A stretch of 21,326 nt of DNA from positions 1-21,326 of the forward strand of contig CAJAFH010000109.1 of NCBI GenBank assembly GCA_903939005.1, read 5' to 3'. Below, in pieces: positions 9,470-18,630 of the stretch. The DNA comes from an uncultured Actinomycetes bacterium. GTDB lineage: Bacteria > Actinomycetota > Actinomycetes > Nanopelagicales > Nanopelagicaceae. Every line of letters begins with the position of its first letter. The stretch's first letter is position 1. The notes beneath the pieces were generated by a model that had not been told where the DNA came from, ran no database searches, and saw only the letters and a program-made list of their open reading frames with translations. The position numbers were made by a program, and so were the translations under genes.

Positions 9470-10671
9470 TAAAGTGGAATTCCAAAGTAGTTAGCTGCAG
9501 TCTGTACATCTTTATCGCCCCGACCAGAAAGATTGATTAGCAGTGTTGCATCAGGGCCGAGTTCATTTCCGACTTGAAGTGCACCAGCTAACGCATGCGC
9601 TGTTTCAATTGCTGGAATAATTCCTTCAGTTTTGCAAAGTAGTGCGAATGCTGCCATTGCTTGCGCATCAGTAATCGCGCGATATTCAGCGCGACCAATG
9701 TCATGAAGATATGCGTGTTCTGGGCCGACGCCTGGATAATCTAAGCCAGCTGAAATCGAATGAGATTCAACAGTCTGGCCATTTTCATCTTGCAAAACAT
9801 ATGAGCGAGTACCGTGCAGAACTCCTCGGGTGCCACCAGTAATTGTTGCGGCATGGCGACCAGTTTCGACGCCGTCGCCACCTGCTTCAAGACCAATTAA
9901 GCGGACATCTTTATCTTTTATAAAGTCATGGAAGATGCCAATTGCATTAGAGCCGCCGCCAACGCATGCAAGAACTGCATCAGGAAGTCTGCCGGTTAAT
10001 TCAATTACTTGAGCACGAGCTTCTTCACCAATAATTTTGTGGAAATCGCGCACCATGGTTGGAAATGGATGCGGCCCGGCAACTGTGCCTAATAAGTAAT
10101 GAGTATTTTCAACATTGGTAACCCAATCGCGCATTGCTTCATTGATTGCGTCCTTTAGCGTGCGCGAACCTGAAGTCACTGGCACAACCTGAGCACCTAA
10201 TAATTTCATGCGAGCGACATTTAACGACTGGCGCTTAGTATCTTCTTCGCCCATATAAACAACGCACTCAAGACCCATTAACGCTGCCGCTGTTGCAGAT
10301 GCGACACCATGTTGGCCGGCTCCGGTCTCGGCAATGATGCGAGTCTTACCCATGCGCTTAGTTAGAAGAGCTTGTCCTAAAACATTATTTATTTTATGGC
10401 TACCAGTGTGGTTTAAATCTTCGCGCTTTAAAATAATGCGTGCACCACCGGCATGCTCGGCAAAGCGCTTAGCTTCAGTAATGATGCTTGGTCGACCGCT
10501 ATAAGTGCGATGCAGTTCGCTAAGTTCAGCCTGAAAAATTGGATCTAGCAAAGCTGAAGAGTGTGCGGCTTCTAGTTCTTCAAGAGCACCGATCAGCGCT
10601 TCAGGTACGAAACGGCCACCGTAAGGACCAAAATGGCCCAGGCCATCGATAACCAATTTCGAATCTAACAT
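9469..10671 (-). CDS. trpB: Tryptophan synthase beta subunit
   Basis: PLP-dependent beta subunit, 400 residues, which condenses indole with serine to give tryptophan. The PLP lysine is Lys93 in HTGSHKINN, and the cofactor phosphate loop GGGSNAIG is present. N-terminal [13 protein letters not shown] is characteristic of the TrpB1 type that pairs with TrpA, rather than the stand-alone TrpB2. ATG at 10671 is 9 nt after the trpC stop, with an AAAGGTAGG tract just upstream as ribosome binding site. It sits between trpC and trpA in the usual order. Confidence 0.98.
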   Translation of the reverse strand: MLDSKLVIDGLGHFGPYGGRFVPEALIGALEELEAAHSSALLDPIFQAELSELHRTYSGRPSIITEAKRFAEHAGGARIILKREDLNHTGSHKINNVLGQALLTKRMGKTRIIAETGAGQHGVASATAAALMGLECVVYMGEEDTKRQSLNVARMKLLGAQVVPVTSGSRTLKDAINEAMRDWVTNVENTHYLLGTVAGPHPFPTMVRDFHKIIGEEARAQVIELTGRLPDAVLACVGGGSNAIGIFHDFIKDKDVRLIGLEAGGDGVETGRHAATITGGTRGVLHGTRSYVLQDENGQTVESHSISAGLDYPGVGPEHAYLHDIGRAEYRAITDAQAMAAFALLCKTEGIIPAIETAHALAGALQVGNELGPDATLLINLSGRGDKDVQTAANYFGIPL

Positions 10672-10680
10672 GGGGTAAGC

Positions 10681-11454
10681 CTACCTTTGGCCCAATAGGT
10701 CGCGCATCGCCAAATTCGGATCTCCTGCTTTGACCAGTGCTTCGCCAACCAAAATCGCGTTCGCGCCATATCTTTGGGCGAATTCCACATCGCTACGCTG
10801 GGAAATTCCTGATTCAGCAACCCGAATTAACTCAGCCGGAATCTGGGGCAATAGTTCAGCAAATGCTTTCTGGTCAACTTCTAACGTCTTGAGGTTTCGG
10901 GAGTTAATTCCAACTAGGTCAGGTTTAATTTCTAAAGCGCGTTCTAATTCTTGATGAGTGTGAACCTCAACAAGTGCCCGCATTCCTAGTTCATTTGTTA
11001 GCGCTGCAAATTCATTTAATTGGTTGTCACTAAGGCCGGCCACAATAAGTAGAACAAGGTCCGCGCCATGGGCCCGGGCTTCGAAGAACTGATACTCATC
11101 GACCATAAAATCTTTACGCAGAATAGGTAACGTAACTCGTTTACGAACTGCATCAAGATCAGCCAATGAACCACTAAATCTACGTCGTTCTGTTAGAACG
11201 CTAATCGCACTGGCACCAGCCTCTTGATATTGCTCGGCAAGTGCTGCGGGATCGGCAATGGTTGCTAGCGCACCTTTACTTGGTGAAGATCGCTTTACTT
11301 CGGCGATAACTGCCATCTCTTGCGCGCGCATGATTGGCAAGCAATCAATTACTGGCGCTGCTCCATAAGCTGCTGCTTCAATTTCACTTCGCGGAATTTT
11401 GCGCTCTGCTAAATCTTCTTTTACGCCGGCAATAATTTCATCGAGAACACTCAT
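10681..11454 (-). CDS. trpC: Indole-3-glycerol phosphate synthase
   Basis: (Beta/alpha)8-barrel enzyme, 257 residues. It closes the ring of carboxyphenylaminodeoxyribulose phosphate to give indole-3-glycerol phosphate. Characteristic residues: Glu52 and Lys54 in AEVKRSSPSKG (51-61), the general acid Lys114 in LRKDF, then LVEVHT, GINSRNL and AESGI. It is the single-domain enzyme, without a fused TrpF domain. ATG at 11454 overlaps the stop of the upstream miniprotein gene (ATGA), so it is translationally coupled to it. Its product passes to TrpAB encoded directly downstream. Confidence 0.97.
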   Translation of the reverse strand: MSVLDEIIAGVKEDLAERKIPRSEIEAAAYGAAPVIDCLPIMRAQEMAVIAEVKRSSPSKGALATIADPAALAEQYQEAGASAISVLTERRRFSGSLADLDAVRKRVTLPILRKDFMVDEYQFFEARAHGADLVLLIVAGLSDNQLNEFAALTNELGMRALVEVHTHQELERALEIKPDLVGINSRNLKTLEVDQKAFAELLPQIPAELIRVAESGISQRSDVEFAQRYGANAILVGEALVKAGDPNLAMRDLLGQR

Positions 11455-11627
11455 CGATCAGACTCGATATCTTGAGTTGGGTCTATCCCCTGATCTTGCG
11501 CATTCCAATCAGAGAGCTTGTGTGGTTTGCGTTCATATTTCGAAGATAGTTTCAATGAGCGACTTAGTAACAATGTAAGTGCGACCACGACAACTACTGA
11601 GATCAATATTTCTAGGGCGTTATTCAT
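11451..11627 (-). CDS. 58-residue membrane miniprotein, likely reduced Trp-operon membrane protein
   Basis: Reading frame of 58 codons, below common length cut-offs, between trpE and trpC. ATG at 11627 overlaps the trpE TGA by 4 nt, and its own TGA overlaps the trpC ATG by 4 nt, so it is almost certainly translated. Residues 5-21 are a single membrane segment rich in Val and Leu. A polar tail follows with SSKYERKP (28-35) and [11 protein letters not shown] (41-51). These resemble my recollection of the C-terminus of the Trp biosynthesis-associated membrane protein (TIGR02234/PF09534, about 180-200 residues), which lies at this position in many actinobacteria and ends in a W..LD.G.DPT-like motif. 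If so, only the last membrane helix and tail remain. The function of that family is not established. Homology is inferred by eye. Confidence 0.82.
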   Translation of the reverse strand: MNNALEILISVVVVVALTLLLSRSLKLSSKYERKPHKLSDWNAQDQGIDPTQDIESDR

Positions 11628-13108
11628 TTGTTCACCAAATCATTTGCCACACTAATTGCACCTAACACTGCAGCTGCCTTGTTGTGGCACTCCTGATTTT
11701 CAGATTCCGCATCTGAATCAGCTACGACTCCAGCACCTGCCTGCACATATGCTTTGCCATCTTTGATCAACGCAGTTCGAATTGCGATACAAGTATCAAT
11801 ATTTCCGGTGAAATCGATGTAACCAATTGCGCCACCATAAAGCCCGCGTCTAGTTGGTTCTAGTTCTTCAATAATTTCCATTGCCCGCGGCTTAGGAGCC
11901 CCAGATAAAGTGCCGGCTGGGAAAGTTGCGAAGAGGGCATCAACCGGCAGTGCATCACTTGCCAGTTTTCCAGTCACTGTTGAAACAATATGCATCACAT
12001 GCGAATAGCGCTCGATGTGCATGAAATCGACAACTTCAACGCTACCGGCAGAACAGATCCGACCTAAGTCATTACGCCCAAGATCGACCAACATCAGATG
12101 TTCAGCTCTTTCTTTGGGATCTGCTAATAACTCAGTTGCCAGACGAGCATCTTCTTCAGGTGAATCAGAACGCTTACGAGTGCCCGCAATCGGATGAACC
12201 ATTACTTCGCCATCGGTTACCTTCACAAGCGCTTCTGGACTAGAACCCACCACTGAAACACCATCGGCGAAATGGAATAAATACATATAAGGACTTGGGT
12301 TATGCAAGCGCAGCATGCGGTAGACATCGATTGGCTCGGCTTTGCATTCAATCTCAAAACGCTGCGAAAGAACTACTTGAAATGCTTCACCTGCCAAAAT
12401 TTCTTCTTTGATCGCAGCAACTTTAGCCAGAAACTCTGGGGTTGAAATATTCGAAGCTATTGCACTGCTTGCCGGCTTGCTTAATTCTGAAAGATATCCA
12501 GGAAGTGGTGACGCTAAGTCTTTTGCCATTTGATCTAAGCGGGCAACTGCTGCGTGATAAGCCTCATCAACTCGCTCATCGCTACCATCCCAGTTGATCG
12601 CATTTGCAATCAAAGTAATAGTGCCATCGCTGTGATCAAGCACCGCAAGATCTGTAGTTAACATAAAAGCTAATTCCGGGATTTGTAAATCATCGATCGC
12701 CAAGTTGGGCAGTTTCTCTAATCTGCGCACGCTGTCATAACCAAGGTAGCCGACTAAACCGCCAGTTAGCGGAGGAAGCCCAGCTATTTTTGGTGATTTC
12801 AAATGATTAGCACTGAGTCGAAGCGCTGCCAATGGATCAAGACCAGTTGGCGCACCAGCAGGTGGCTTACCTAACCAAGTTGCCAAACCATTTTCGGCCG
12901 TCAAAGTTGCTTCGCAATTTACGCCGATGAATGAATAACGTGACCAAGCGCCACCATGTTCGGCAGATTCCAATAGAAAAGTAGCTGGTCGGTTAGCGCC
13001 AAGTTTGCGATATACCGCAAGCGGTGTTTCGCCATCGGCTAGTAACTTACGCGAAACCGGAACTACATTGAAGTTACGTGCGTACTCGCGAAATTCAGAT
13101 AGCTGCAT
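11624..13108 (-). CDS. trpE: Anthranilate synthase component I
   Basis: Large subunit of anthranilate synthase, 494 residues. It converts chorismate plus ammonia, normally supplied by TrpG from glutamine, to anthranilate. The N-terminal regulatory region contains LLES at 45-48, the motif associated with tryptophan feedback binding. The C-terminal chorismate-binding domain has [30 protein letters not shown] and the [10 protein letters not shown] stretch. The start ATG at 13108 is 5 nt after the hisI stop, so trp transcription probably continues from his. No trpG or trpD lies next to it; the glutaminase partner must come from elsewhere, possibly an amphibolic pabA/trpG. The aminodeoxychorismate synthase alternative (PabB) is unlikely given the trp context. 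Confidence 0.96.
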   Translation of the reverse strand: MQLSEFREYARNFNVVPVSRKLLADGETPLAVYRKLGANRPATFLLESAEHGGAWSRYSFIGVNCEATLTAENGLATWLGKPPAGAPTGLDPLAALRLSANHLKSPKIAGLPPLTGGLVGYLGYDSVRRLEKLPNLAIDDLQIPELAFMLTTDLAVLDHSDGTITLIANAINWDGSDERVDEAYHAAVARLDQMAKDLASPLPGYLSELSKPASSAIASNISTPEFLAKVAAIKEEILAGEAFQVVLSQRFEIECKAEPIDVYRMLRLHNPSPYMYLFHFADGVSVVGSSPEALVKVTDGEVMVHPIAGTRKRSDSPEEDARLATELLADPKERAEHLMLVDLGRNDLGRICSAGSVEVVDFMHIERYSHVMHIVSTVTGKLASDALPVDALFATFPAGTLSGAPKPRAMEIIEELEPTRRGLYGGAIGYIDFTGNIDTCIAIRTALIKDGKAYVQAGAGVVADSDAESENQECHNKAAAVLGAISVANDLVNK

Positions 13109-13113
13109 CGTGA

Positions 13114-13458
13114 CTACTCGCCGATCAATTCATTGTGAAAACAGGAGCGATCGCCGGTATGGCAGGCAGCGCCAACTTGTTCTACTTTGATTAAAATTGC
13201 ATCGTTATCGCAATCTAGCGAAACTGAAATCACTTTCTGCGTGTGACCTGAAGTAGCACCCTTTACCCAAAGTTCATTACGTGACCGGGACCAGTAAGTT
13301 GCGGCTTTAGTTGTTAACGTTTGAGTCAGCGCTGCGTGATTCATATAAGCCAGCATCAAAACTTCACCAGTTAGGGCATCTTGAGCAATCGCTGGAATTA
13401 AGGCGCTGGGATCACTAAACCGAGCCATTAACTCAGCTGGAAACTCGATTGCGCTCAT
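13114..13458 (-). CDS. hisI: Phosphoribosyl-AMP cyclohydrolase
   Basis: Zinc enzyme of 114 residues that opens the purine ring of phosphoribosyl-AMP, the third step of histidine synthesis. The metal-binding motifs are DCDND at 82-86 and the cysteines Cys83, Cys99 and Cys106 ([12 protein letters not shown]). [13 protein letters not shown], the family signature, is at 55-67. It is the single-domain form with no HisE pyrophosphohydrolase fused, as is usual in actinobacteria, and hisE is absent from the window. ATG at 13458 lies 14 nt after the hisF stop, directly behind a small palindrome. It is the last his gene before trpE. Confidence 0.97.
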   Translation of the reverse strand: MSAIEFPAELMARFSDPSALIPAIAQDALTGEVLMLAYMNHAALTQTLTTKAATYWSRSRNELWVKGATSGHTQKVISVSLDCDNDAILIKVEQVGAACHTGDRSCFHNELIGE

Positions 13459-13459
13459 T

Positions 13460-13473
13460 GGGCAATTCTGCCC
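13460..13473 (-). repeat. Perfect small palindrome between hisF and hisI
   Basis: GGGCA and TGCCC form a perfect 5-bp inverted repeat with a 4-nt loop, filling the 14-nt gap between hisF and hisI and touching the hisF TAG. It could form a tiny hairpin one base before the hisI ATG. No T-run follows, so it is not a terminator. Confidence 0.5.
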
Positions 13474-14246
13474 TACGTGAGTGCGCTGGTGCGAACCGAA
13501 TAGCCTTGCTGGCTCAAATAGCGCTTAACATCGCCGATGCGATGAATGCCAAAGTGAAAAACACTGGCTGCCAATAACGCATCGGCGCCGGCATCAAGTG
13601 CTGCTGCGAAATCAGATAACGCCCCTGCCCCACCACTTGCAATCAATGGCACATTTGCAACTTGGCGAACAGCTTTGATCATGCCAATGTCATACCCTGC
13701 TCGAGTGCCATCGGCATCCATGGAATTCAGCAAAATTTCGCCAACCCCTAGTGCGCAAGCTTTTTCTACCCAAGCTAAAGCATCAAGTCCAGCGCTTTCG
13801 CGACCGCCATGTGTAGTTACTTCAAAACCAGAGGGGGTATTTGCGCGACGAGCATCAACCGATAAAACCAATACTTGTGAGCCAAACCGATCAACGATTT
13901 CCGAGATTAATTCAGGCCGAGTGATCGCAGCAGTATTTATAGAAATCTTGTCAGCCCCTGCACGCAATAAATTATTTACATCAGCCACACTTCGAATTCC
14001 ACCACCGACAGTTAGCGGGATAAAGACTTGTTCAGCAGTGCGAGCAACCACATCAAGAGTTGTCGCACGATTCATATTGCTTGCTGAAATATCTAAGAAA
14101 GTTAATTCGTCAACCCCCTCTAAGTCATAAACTTTCGCCATCTCAACTGGATCGCCGGCATCTACTAAATCGGTGAAGTTCACGCCCTTTACAACTCGAC
14201 CTTCGGTTACATCGAGGCAAGCAATAACTCGACTAGCTAGTGTCAT
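13473..14246 (-). CDS. hisF: Imidazole glycerol phosphate synthase cyclase subunit
   Basis: (Beta/alpha)8-barrel cyclase of 257 residues. It joins PRFAR with ammonia delivered by HisH to form imidazole glycerol phosphate and AICAR. The catalytic aspartates are Asp12 ([13 protein letters not shown]) and Asp131 (LSVDARR), equivalent to Asp11 and Asp130 of the Thermotoga enzyme. Phosphate-binding loops GGGIRS (81-86) and ASGGAG are present. ATG at 14246 is 3 nt after the priA stop. Its glutaminase partner HisH is two genes upstream. Confidence 0.98.
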   Translation of the reverse strand: MTLASRVIACLDVTEGRVVKGVNFTDLVDAGDPVEMAKVYDLEGVDELTFLDISASNMNRATTLDVVARTAEQVFIPLTVGGGIRSVADVNNLLRAGADKISINTAAITRPELISEIVDRFGSQVLVLSVDARRANTPSGFEVTTHGGRESAGLDALAWVEKACALGVGEILLNSMDADGTRAGYDIGMIKAVRQVANVPLIASGGAGALSDFAAALDAGADALLAASVFHFGIHRIGDVKRYLSQQGYSVRTSALT

Positions 14247-14249
14247 TTC

Positions 14250-14981
14250 TTAAAACTTTCCATTTGCAATGGCCAACGCTTCGGGCAGTGTGAAAGCGCC
14301 GGCGTAGAGAGCTTTGCCGACGATGGAACCTTCGACGCCAATTTCAACTAACTCTGCAATTGCGGCGATATCGGCCAAGGATGAAACGCCACCACTTGCG
14401 ACGACTGGCGCCTTGGTTGCAGCACAAACTGATTTCAATAACTCCAGATTGGGCCCAGTTAACGTGCCATCTTTTGCCACATCGGTAACGATGTAACGAG
14501 AGCAACCATCACGATCAAGTCGCTCAATAGTTTCAAAAAGTTCACCACCCTCTTTAGTCCAGCCGCGAGCTGCCAGAGTTGTGCCACGCACATCAAGACC
14601 AACTGCAATGCGGTCGCCATATTGTTTAATCACTTTAGCTGTCCATTCGGGGTCTTCTAAAGCAGCAGTTCCTAAATTAACTCGAGTGCAACCAGTTGCT
14701 AGGGCGCGCTTTAACGATTCATCATCACGGATGCCACCGGATAGTTCGACCTTAATATCTAAAGCCGCAACTACTTCGGCTAATAACGTGGCATTACTTC
14801 CGCGACCAAAGGCCGCATCAAGATCAACTAAGTGCAGCCATTCGGCACCAGCGGCTTGAAACTCCAGCGCAACTTCAAGTGGTGCGCCATAAATACTTTC
14901 TTGATCAAGTGCGCCTTGAACTAAGCGAACTGCGCGACCATCTTTAACATCGACGGCAGGTAGAAGTTCTAATTTTTTCAC
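14250..14981 (-). CDS. priA: PriA-type isomerase (HisA, probably also TrpF)
   Basis: (Beta/alpha)8-barrel isomerase of 243 residues. As HisA it opens the ribose of ProFAR to PRFAR. Actinobacterial PriA enzymes also isomerise phosphoribosyl anthranilate, replacing TrpF. The sequence follows PriA closely: [12 protein letters not shown] with Asp11 and Arg19, [19 protein letters not shown] with Asp130, the RGW segment that binds substrate in PriA, and VTDVAKDGT with Thr166 and Asp171 (Asp171 fits the Asp175 of the M. tuberculosis protein). The start is GTG, overlapping the hisH stop by 4 nt (GTGA). The gene lies between his genes and upstream of trpE, and no trpF is present, which fits a dual role. 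Dual activity is inferred from family and context. Confidence 0.93.
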   Translation of the reverse strand: MKKLELLPAVDVKDGRAVRLVQGALDQESIYGAPLEVALEFQAAGAEWLHLVDLDAAFGRGSNATLLAEVVAALDIKVELSGGIRDDESLKRALATGCTRVNLGTAALEDPEWTAKVIKQYGDRIAVGLDVRGTTLAARGWTKEGGELFETIERLDRDGCSRYIVTDVAKDGTLTGPNLELLKSVCAATKAPVVASGGVSSLADIAAIAELVEIGVEGSIVGKALYAGAFTLPEALAIANGKF

Positions 14982-15580
14982 AGGCTCTTACTCCAGTTCG
15001 AAATCAATTTAAGTCCGGCAGTGCCAGATTTTTCCGGGTGAAACTGGGTAGCCGTTAGCGCGCCATCTTCAACAGCGGCTAAGAATGGTTCGCCGTACTC
15101 GGACCAGGCTTGATATTGACCAACTGGCGCGGTTGCTGCATATGAATGCACAAAATAAAAACTTTCATTTTCCACCCCGGCAAAAATTGTTGAGCCCGGA
15201 GTTGTTGAAACGGTATTCCAGCCCATGTGCGGCAAGATCGGGGCGTTTAATTTTTTAACCATACCTGACCAAATTCCAACACCTTGGTGAGCGCCATTTT
15301 CAGCGTGTTCTAACCCGCTCTCAAAAAGAATTTGCATCCCGATGCAGATGCCTAAAGTTGGGCGACCAAGTGCAAAACGTTCACGTGCAATCTCATCGCC
15401 GGCGACACTTTTAAGTCCGCTCATACATGCAGCAAATGCACCAACACCCGGGATAACCAAACCAGTTGCTTCGAGGGCAATTTTGCGATCAGCAGTTACA
15501 ACTACATCATGACCGGAGGTCGCAAATGCACGTTCTGCTGAACGTAAATTTCCGGAGCCGTAATCAAGAATTGCAATCAA
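14978..15580 (-). CDS. hisH: Imidazole glycerol phosphate synthase glutaminase subunit
   Basis: Class I glutamine amidotransferase, 200 residues, supplying ammonia to HisF. The nucleophile is Cys79 in GICIGMQ (more often GICLGMQ) and the triad continues with His181 and Glu183 in QFHPEKS. I place the start at TTG 15580 because the protein then begins [11 protein letters not shown], exactly as HisH proteins do, and because an AGGT-containing site overlapping the hisB stop lies just upstream. The longer frame from ATG 15631 would add 17 residues unlike the family and overlap hisB by 44 nt. The end overlaps the GTG of priA by 4 nt. Confidence 0.95.
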   Translation of the reverse strand: MIAILDYGSGNLRSAERAFATSGHDVVVTADRKIALEATGLVIPGVGAFAACMSGLKSVAGDEIARERFALGRPTLGICIGMQILFESGLEHAENGAHQGVGIWSGMVKKLNAPILPHMGWNTVSTTPGSTIFAGVENESFYFVHSYAATAPVGQYQAWSEYGEPFLAAVEDGALTATQFHPEKSGTAGLKLISNWSKSL

Positions 15581-15587
15581 TGATGAC

Positions 15588-16172
15588 CTACAACGAACCC
15601 TTGGTCGATGGAATTCCAGAGACGCGACCATCTAGTGAAACCGCATCACGCAATGCACGCGCTACAGCTTTAAATTGTGCTTCAAAAACGTGGTGCGCAT
15701 TGCGACCTTCGAGAACGCGGATATGAAGTGCGATGTGCGCCTCAGCCACAATTGATTCCCAAATATGTTTTCCAAGAGTGGTATCAAAAGTTCCGATTAA
15801 CTCAACGATCTCTGGTTGACGGTGTACTAAATATGGTCGCCCCGAGAGATCAACTGCTGCTTGAACTAATACTTCATCAAGTGGAACCATCGCATCACCG
15901 AATCGGCGGATACCAGCTTTATCGCCGAGTGCTTCACGCAGCGCTTGACCGAAGGCAAGTGAAGTATCTTCAACTGTGTGGTGTGAATCAACATCAACAT
16001 CGCCTGTGGTCTTTACCGTTAAATTAAAGCCAGAGTGCTTACCTAGTTGCGAGAGCATGTGATCGAAAAATGGCACACCGGTGTCAACGCTGATTGAGCC
16101 ATCGCCATCTAAATTTAATTCGACGAGGACATGAGATTCCTTAGTCTTTCGTTCGACTCGGGCAGTTCTCAT
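15588..16172 (-). CDS. hisB: Imidazoleglycerol-phosphate dehydratase
   Basis: Manganese-dependent dehydratase of 194 residues, converting imidazole glycerol phosphate to imidazole acetol phosphate. The two metal-binding HHxxE motifs are HHTVED at 64-69 and HHVFEA at 160-165, followed by the typical C-terminal PSTKGSL. It is the dehydratase-only form, without the N-terminal phosphatase domain of enterobacterial HisB, so histidinol phosphatase is encoded elsewhere. The ATG directly follows the hisC TGA, and AAGGAG at 16186-16181 is well placed 8 nt upstream. Confidence 0.98.
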   Translation of the reverse strand: MRTARVERKTKESHVLVELNLDGDGSISVDTGVPFFDHMLSQLGKHSGFNLTVKTTGDVDVDSHHTVEDTSLAFGQALREALGDKAGIRRFGDAMVPLDEVLVQAAVDLSGRPYLVHRQPEIVELIGTFDTTLGKHIWESIVAEAHIALHIRVLEGRNAHHVFEAQFKAVARALRDAVSLDGRVSGIPSTKGSL

Positions 16173-17285
16173 TCACTTATCTCCTTCTGCTAGAACTTCG
16201 GTTAGGGCCGATAGAAATGCTTGATTCTCGGCAGCAGTGCCGATGGTTACGCGAAGTTGACCCAATAATCCCACATCTCGAATCAAGATGCCGCGATCTA
16301 GCAATTTTTGCCAGAGCTGATCTGCTGGTTGGTTAAAGCCACCAAAGAGCAAAAAGTTAGCCGCACTCGGCGTGATATTTAAACCTAACTTGCTTAACCC
16401 AGCGTGCACGATCTCGCGCTGGGCAATTAAGGTATCAACGCCAGCTAAGAGTTCATCTGAAAATGAGAGAGCCACTTCAGCAACTGCTTGGGTGATTGCG
16501 CTTAAGTGATACGGCAAACGGACCAGTTGTAGCGCATCGATCACAGCAGGGTCTGCAATTAAATAACCTAGTCGAGCACCAGCAAAAGCAAATGCTTTAC
16601 TCATGGTACGAATAACAATCACATTTGGATATTGCGCAATTAACGTAACTGCCGATATCTCACTTGAGAACTCGGCGTAAGCCTCATCTACTACGAGCAA
16701 GCCACCAATTGAAGCAGTGGCCTTTGCCAGTTCGACGATCTCAGAAATTTTAACTACTGAACCAGTTGGATTATTTGGCGTAGTAATAAAGGTCAGGGTT
16801 GGCTTTGCAGTTAGAACTTGCTGGGCAGCAACGGCAACATCGAGGGAATGATCATCGCGGCGCTTTCCATCTAACCAATTAACTGAAGTTACTTTGGCAA
16901 TCAGTGGGTGCATTGAATAGGAAGGCGTGAAACCAAGGGCACTTTCGCGACCAAATGATAGAAAAATAGATTGGATAATTTCATTGCTGCCATTTGCAGC
17001 CCAAAGGTTCGCCACATCAAAAGAAACGCCAGTCTGAGCCGTTATGTACTTAGCTAACCCGGCACGCAATGCAATCGCATCACGATCTGGATATCGATTA
17101 AGGGTCGCGCTAACTTCGCTTACGCGTTTGGTAATTGCGGAAACTAGCGCAGTAGATGGTGCAAACGGATTTTCATTAGTATTTAGTTGAGCACTTGCCG
17201 CAACTTGCGGCGCTCCATATGGCGACATTGGTTTAAGCGGTTCGCGCAGCGGCAGCCATGTTGGCCAATTATTTGAATTACTCAT
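16173..17285 (-). CDS. hisC: Histidinol-phosphate aminotransferase
   Basis: Class I/II PLP aminotransferase, 370 residues. It converts imidazole acetol phosphate plus glutamate to histidinol phosphate and 2-oxoglutarate. The PLP lysine is Lys230 in [15 protein letters not shown]. Other signatures are LNTNENPF (34-41), the TTPNNPTG loop and [12 protein letters not shown] at 17285 overlaps the hisD stop by 4 nt. Placement between hisD and hisB supports HisC rather than a related aromatic aminotransferase, although such enzymes can be bifunctional. Confidence 0.96.
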   Translation of the reverse strand: MSNSNNWPTWLPLREPLKPMSPYGAPQVAASAQLNTNENPFAPSTALVSAITKRVSEVSATLNRYPDRDAIALRAGLAKYITAQTGVSFDVANLWAANGSNEIIQSIFLSFGRESALGFTPSYSMHPLIAKVTSVNWLDGKRRDDHSLDVAVAAQQVLTAKPTLTFITTPNNPTGSVVKISEIVELAKATASIGGLLVVDEAYAEFSSEISAVTLIAQYPNVIVIRTMSKAFAFAGARLGYLIADPAVIDALQLVRLPYHLSAITQAVAEVALSFSDELLAGVDTLIAQREIVHAGLSKLGLNITPSAANFLLFGGFNQPADQLWQKLLDRGILIRDVGLLGQLRVTIGTAAENQAFLSALTEVLAEGDK

Positions 17286-18589
17286 AGCTGTTCCAGACGA
17301 GCAGTCATCGCTTCACCATGTGCGGGCAAATCTTCAGAGTTCGCAAGCGTTACAACAGTTGGAACCAGATCAAGGAATGACTCTTGGTTGTAGGAAACAA
17401 AGTGCAAGCCGCGTAAGAATGTTTGCACTGATAAACCACTGGAATGACAGGCGCAACCGCCAGTTGGCAGAACATGGTTAGAGCCAGCTGCGTAGTCGCC
17501 TAATGAAACTGGCGTGAATCGACCGATGAAAACTGCGCCGGCATTGCGAATTTGTTCGGCATCGCTGGCTGCATTCTTAGTTTGAATCTCTAAGTGTTCG
17601 GCGGCATATGCATTAACAACATCTAGGCCTTGCTCAATTGAATCAACTAAAACAATTGCGGACTGGATACCCGAGAGCGCTGTTGTAATTCGATCACTAT
17701 GTTTAGTTGCCGCAACACGATTCATTAGTTCGCCTTGAACCGCAGTTGCTAGCTCAATCGAAGTTGTTACCAACACAGCAGCTGCAATTGGGTCGTGTTC
17801 AGATTGGCTAATCAGATCTGCTGCGACATCGCTGGCGAATGCACTTTCATCTGCCAAAATTGCAATTTCAGTTGGGCCAGCTTCAGAGTCGATCCCAATC
17901 ACACCACGAAGTGCGCGCTTAGCTGCAGCAACATAAATATTCCCCGGGCCAGTTACTAAATCACACTTCTCGCAGAAACCATCGATTCCATATGCAAATA
18001 GCGCAACCGCCTGGGCTCCCCCAACTGCATAAACTTCAGTGATGCCAAGCAATGCGCAAGTTGCCAAGATAGTTGGGTGCGGAAGTCCGCCAAATTCTTT
18101 TTGTGGCGGCGATGCAACGGCAATACTCGTAACTTTTGCAATTTGCGCTGGAACTACATTCATCATCACGCTACTTGGATAAACCGCGCGACCGCCTGGA
18201 ACATATAGCCCAACGCGATCAACCGGAATCCATTTTTCGGTAACGGTGCCGCCGTCAACTACTTGTACTGTCTTAACACTACGCACTTGATCCTCATGTA
18301 CTTTGCGGATTCGCGAAATTGAAAGTTCGAGCGCTGTGCGAATTGCTGGATCTAGTTCGGCAAGCGCTTGATCAAGTGCTGTCTGCGGAACTCGAATCTG
18401 TGCTGGCTTTACTCCATCGAATTCTTGCGCCAAATCACGCAGGGTTTCTTCGGAGCCATTCTTAACTCGCTCCAGAATTGGTGCGATCACAGCCATGGCG
18501 GTTTCGACATCTAATCGAGCGCGCGGAATCTCGCGGTTAATCTCCGCTTTAGTTAATGTGCGACCACGCAGATCAAGGGTTCGAATCAC
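17282..18589 (-). CDS. hisD: Histidinol dehydrogenase
   Basis: Zinc-dependent NAD enzyme of 435 residues, oxidising histidinol to histidine in two steps. Visible landmarks are the [13 protein letters not shown] loop, [26 protein letters not shown], the QSEHDP segment and the catalytic Glu331-His332 in AAEHLEIQT. The start is GTG at 18589, giving the N-terminus MIRTLDLRG typical of the family. The AGGGGA just before it is too close to act as a normal Shine-Dalgarno. A TAGAAT box 6 nt upstream suggests a leaderless message. It is the first gene of the long his-trp run, 22 nt after dnaE. Confidence 0.97.
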   Translation of the reverse strand: MIRTLDLRGRTLTKAEINREIPRARLDVETAMAVIAPILERVKNGSEETLRDLAQEFDGVKPAQIRVPQTALDQALAELDPAIRTALELSISRIRKVHEDQVRSVKTVQVVDGGTVTEKWIPVDRVGLYVPGGRAVYPSSVMMNVVPAQIAKVTSIAVASPPQKEFGGLPHPTILATCALLGITEVYAVGGAQAVALFAYGIDGFCEKCDLVTGPGNIYVAAAKRALRGVIGIDSEAGPTEIAILADESAFASDVAADLISQSEHDPIAAAVLVTTSIELATAVQGELMNRVAATKHSDRITTALSGIQSAIVLVDSIEQGLDVVNAYAAEHLEIQTKNAASDAEQIRNAGAVFIGRFTPVSLGDYAAGSNHVLPTGGCACHSSGLSVQTFLRGLHFVSYNQESFLDLVPTVVTLANSEDLPAHGEAMTARLEQL

Positions 18590-18595
18590 TCCCCT

Positions 18596-18630
18596 ATTCT
18601 ACTTATAAGAGCTATACGTTCTGCAGACAA
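18596..18630 (-). promoter_or_regulatory. Probable promoter of hisD and the his-trp run
   Basis: On the minus strand TTGTCT (18630-18625) is followed 17 nt later by TATAAG (18607-18602), a reasonable sigma-70-like pair with its -35 in the last codons of dnaE. A second -10-like hexamer, TAGAAT (18601-18596), lies exactly 6 nt before the hisD GTG, the spacing expected for leaderless actinobacterial transcripts. Either box would start transcription within a few bases of the start codon. There is no room for a leader-peptide attenuator. Not verified by mapping. Confidence 0.5.

Noticed and set aside
13675..14130. 151-codon open frame on the plus strand opposite hisF.
   Set aside because: Antisense shadow of a conserved gene; Ser/Pro/Arg-rich composition without recognisable motifs.
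18602..18609. CTTATAAG palindrome between dnaE and hisD, considered as an operator or terminator.
   Set aside because: Eight bases only, AT-rich, and better explained as part of a -10 region.
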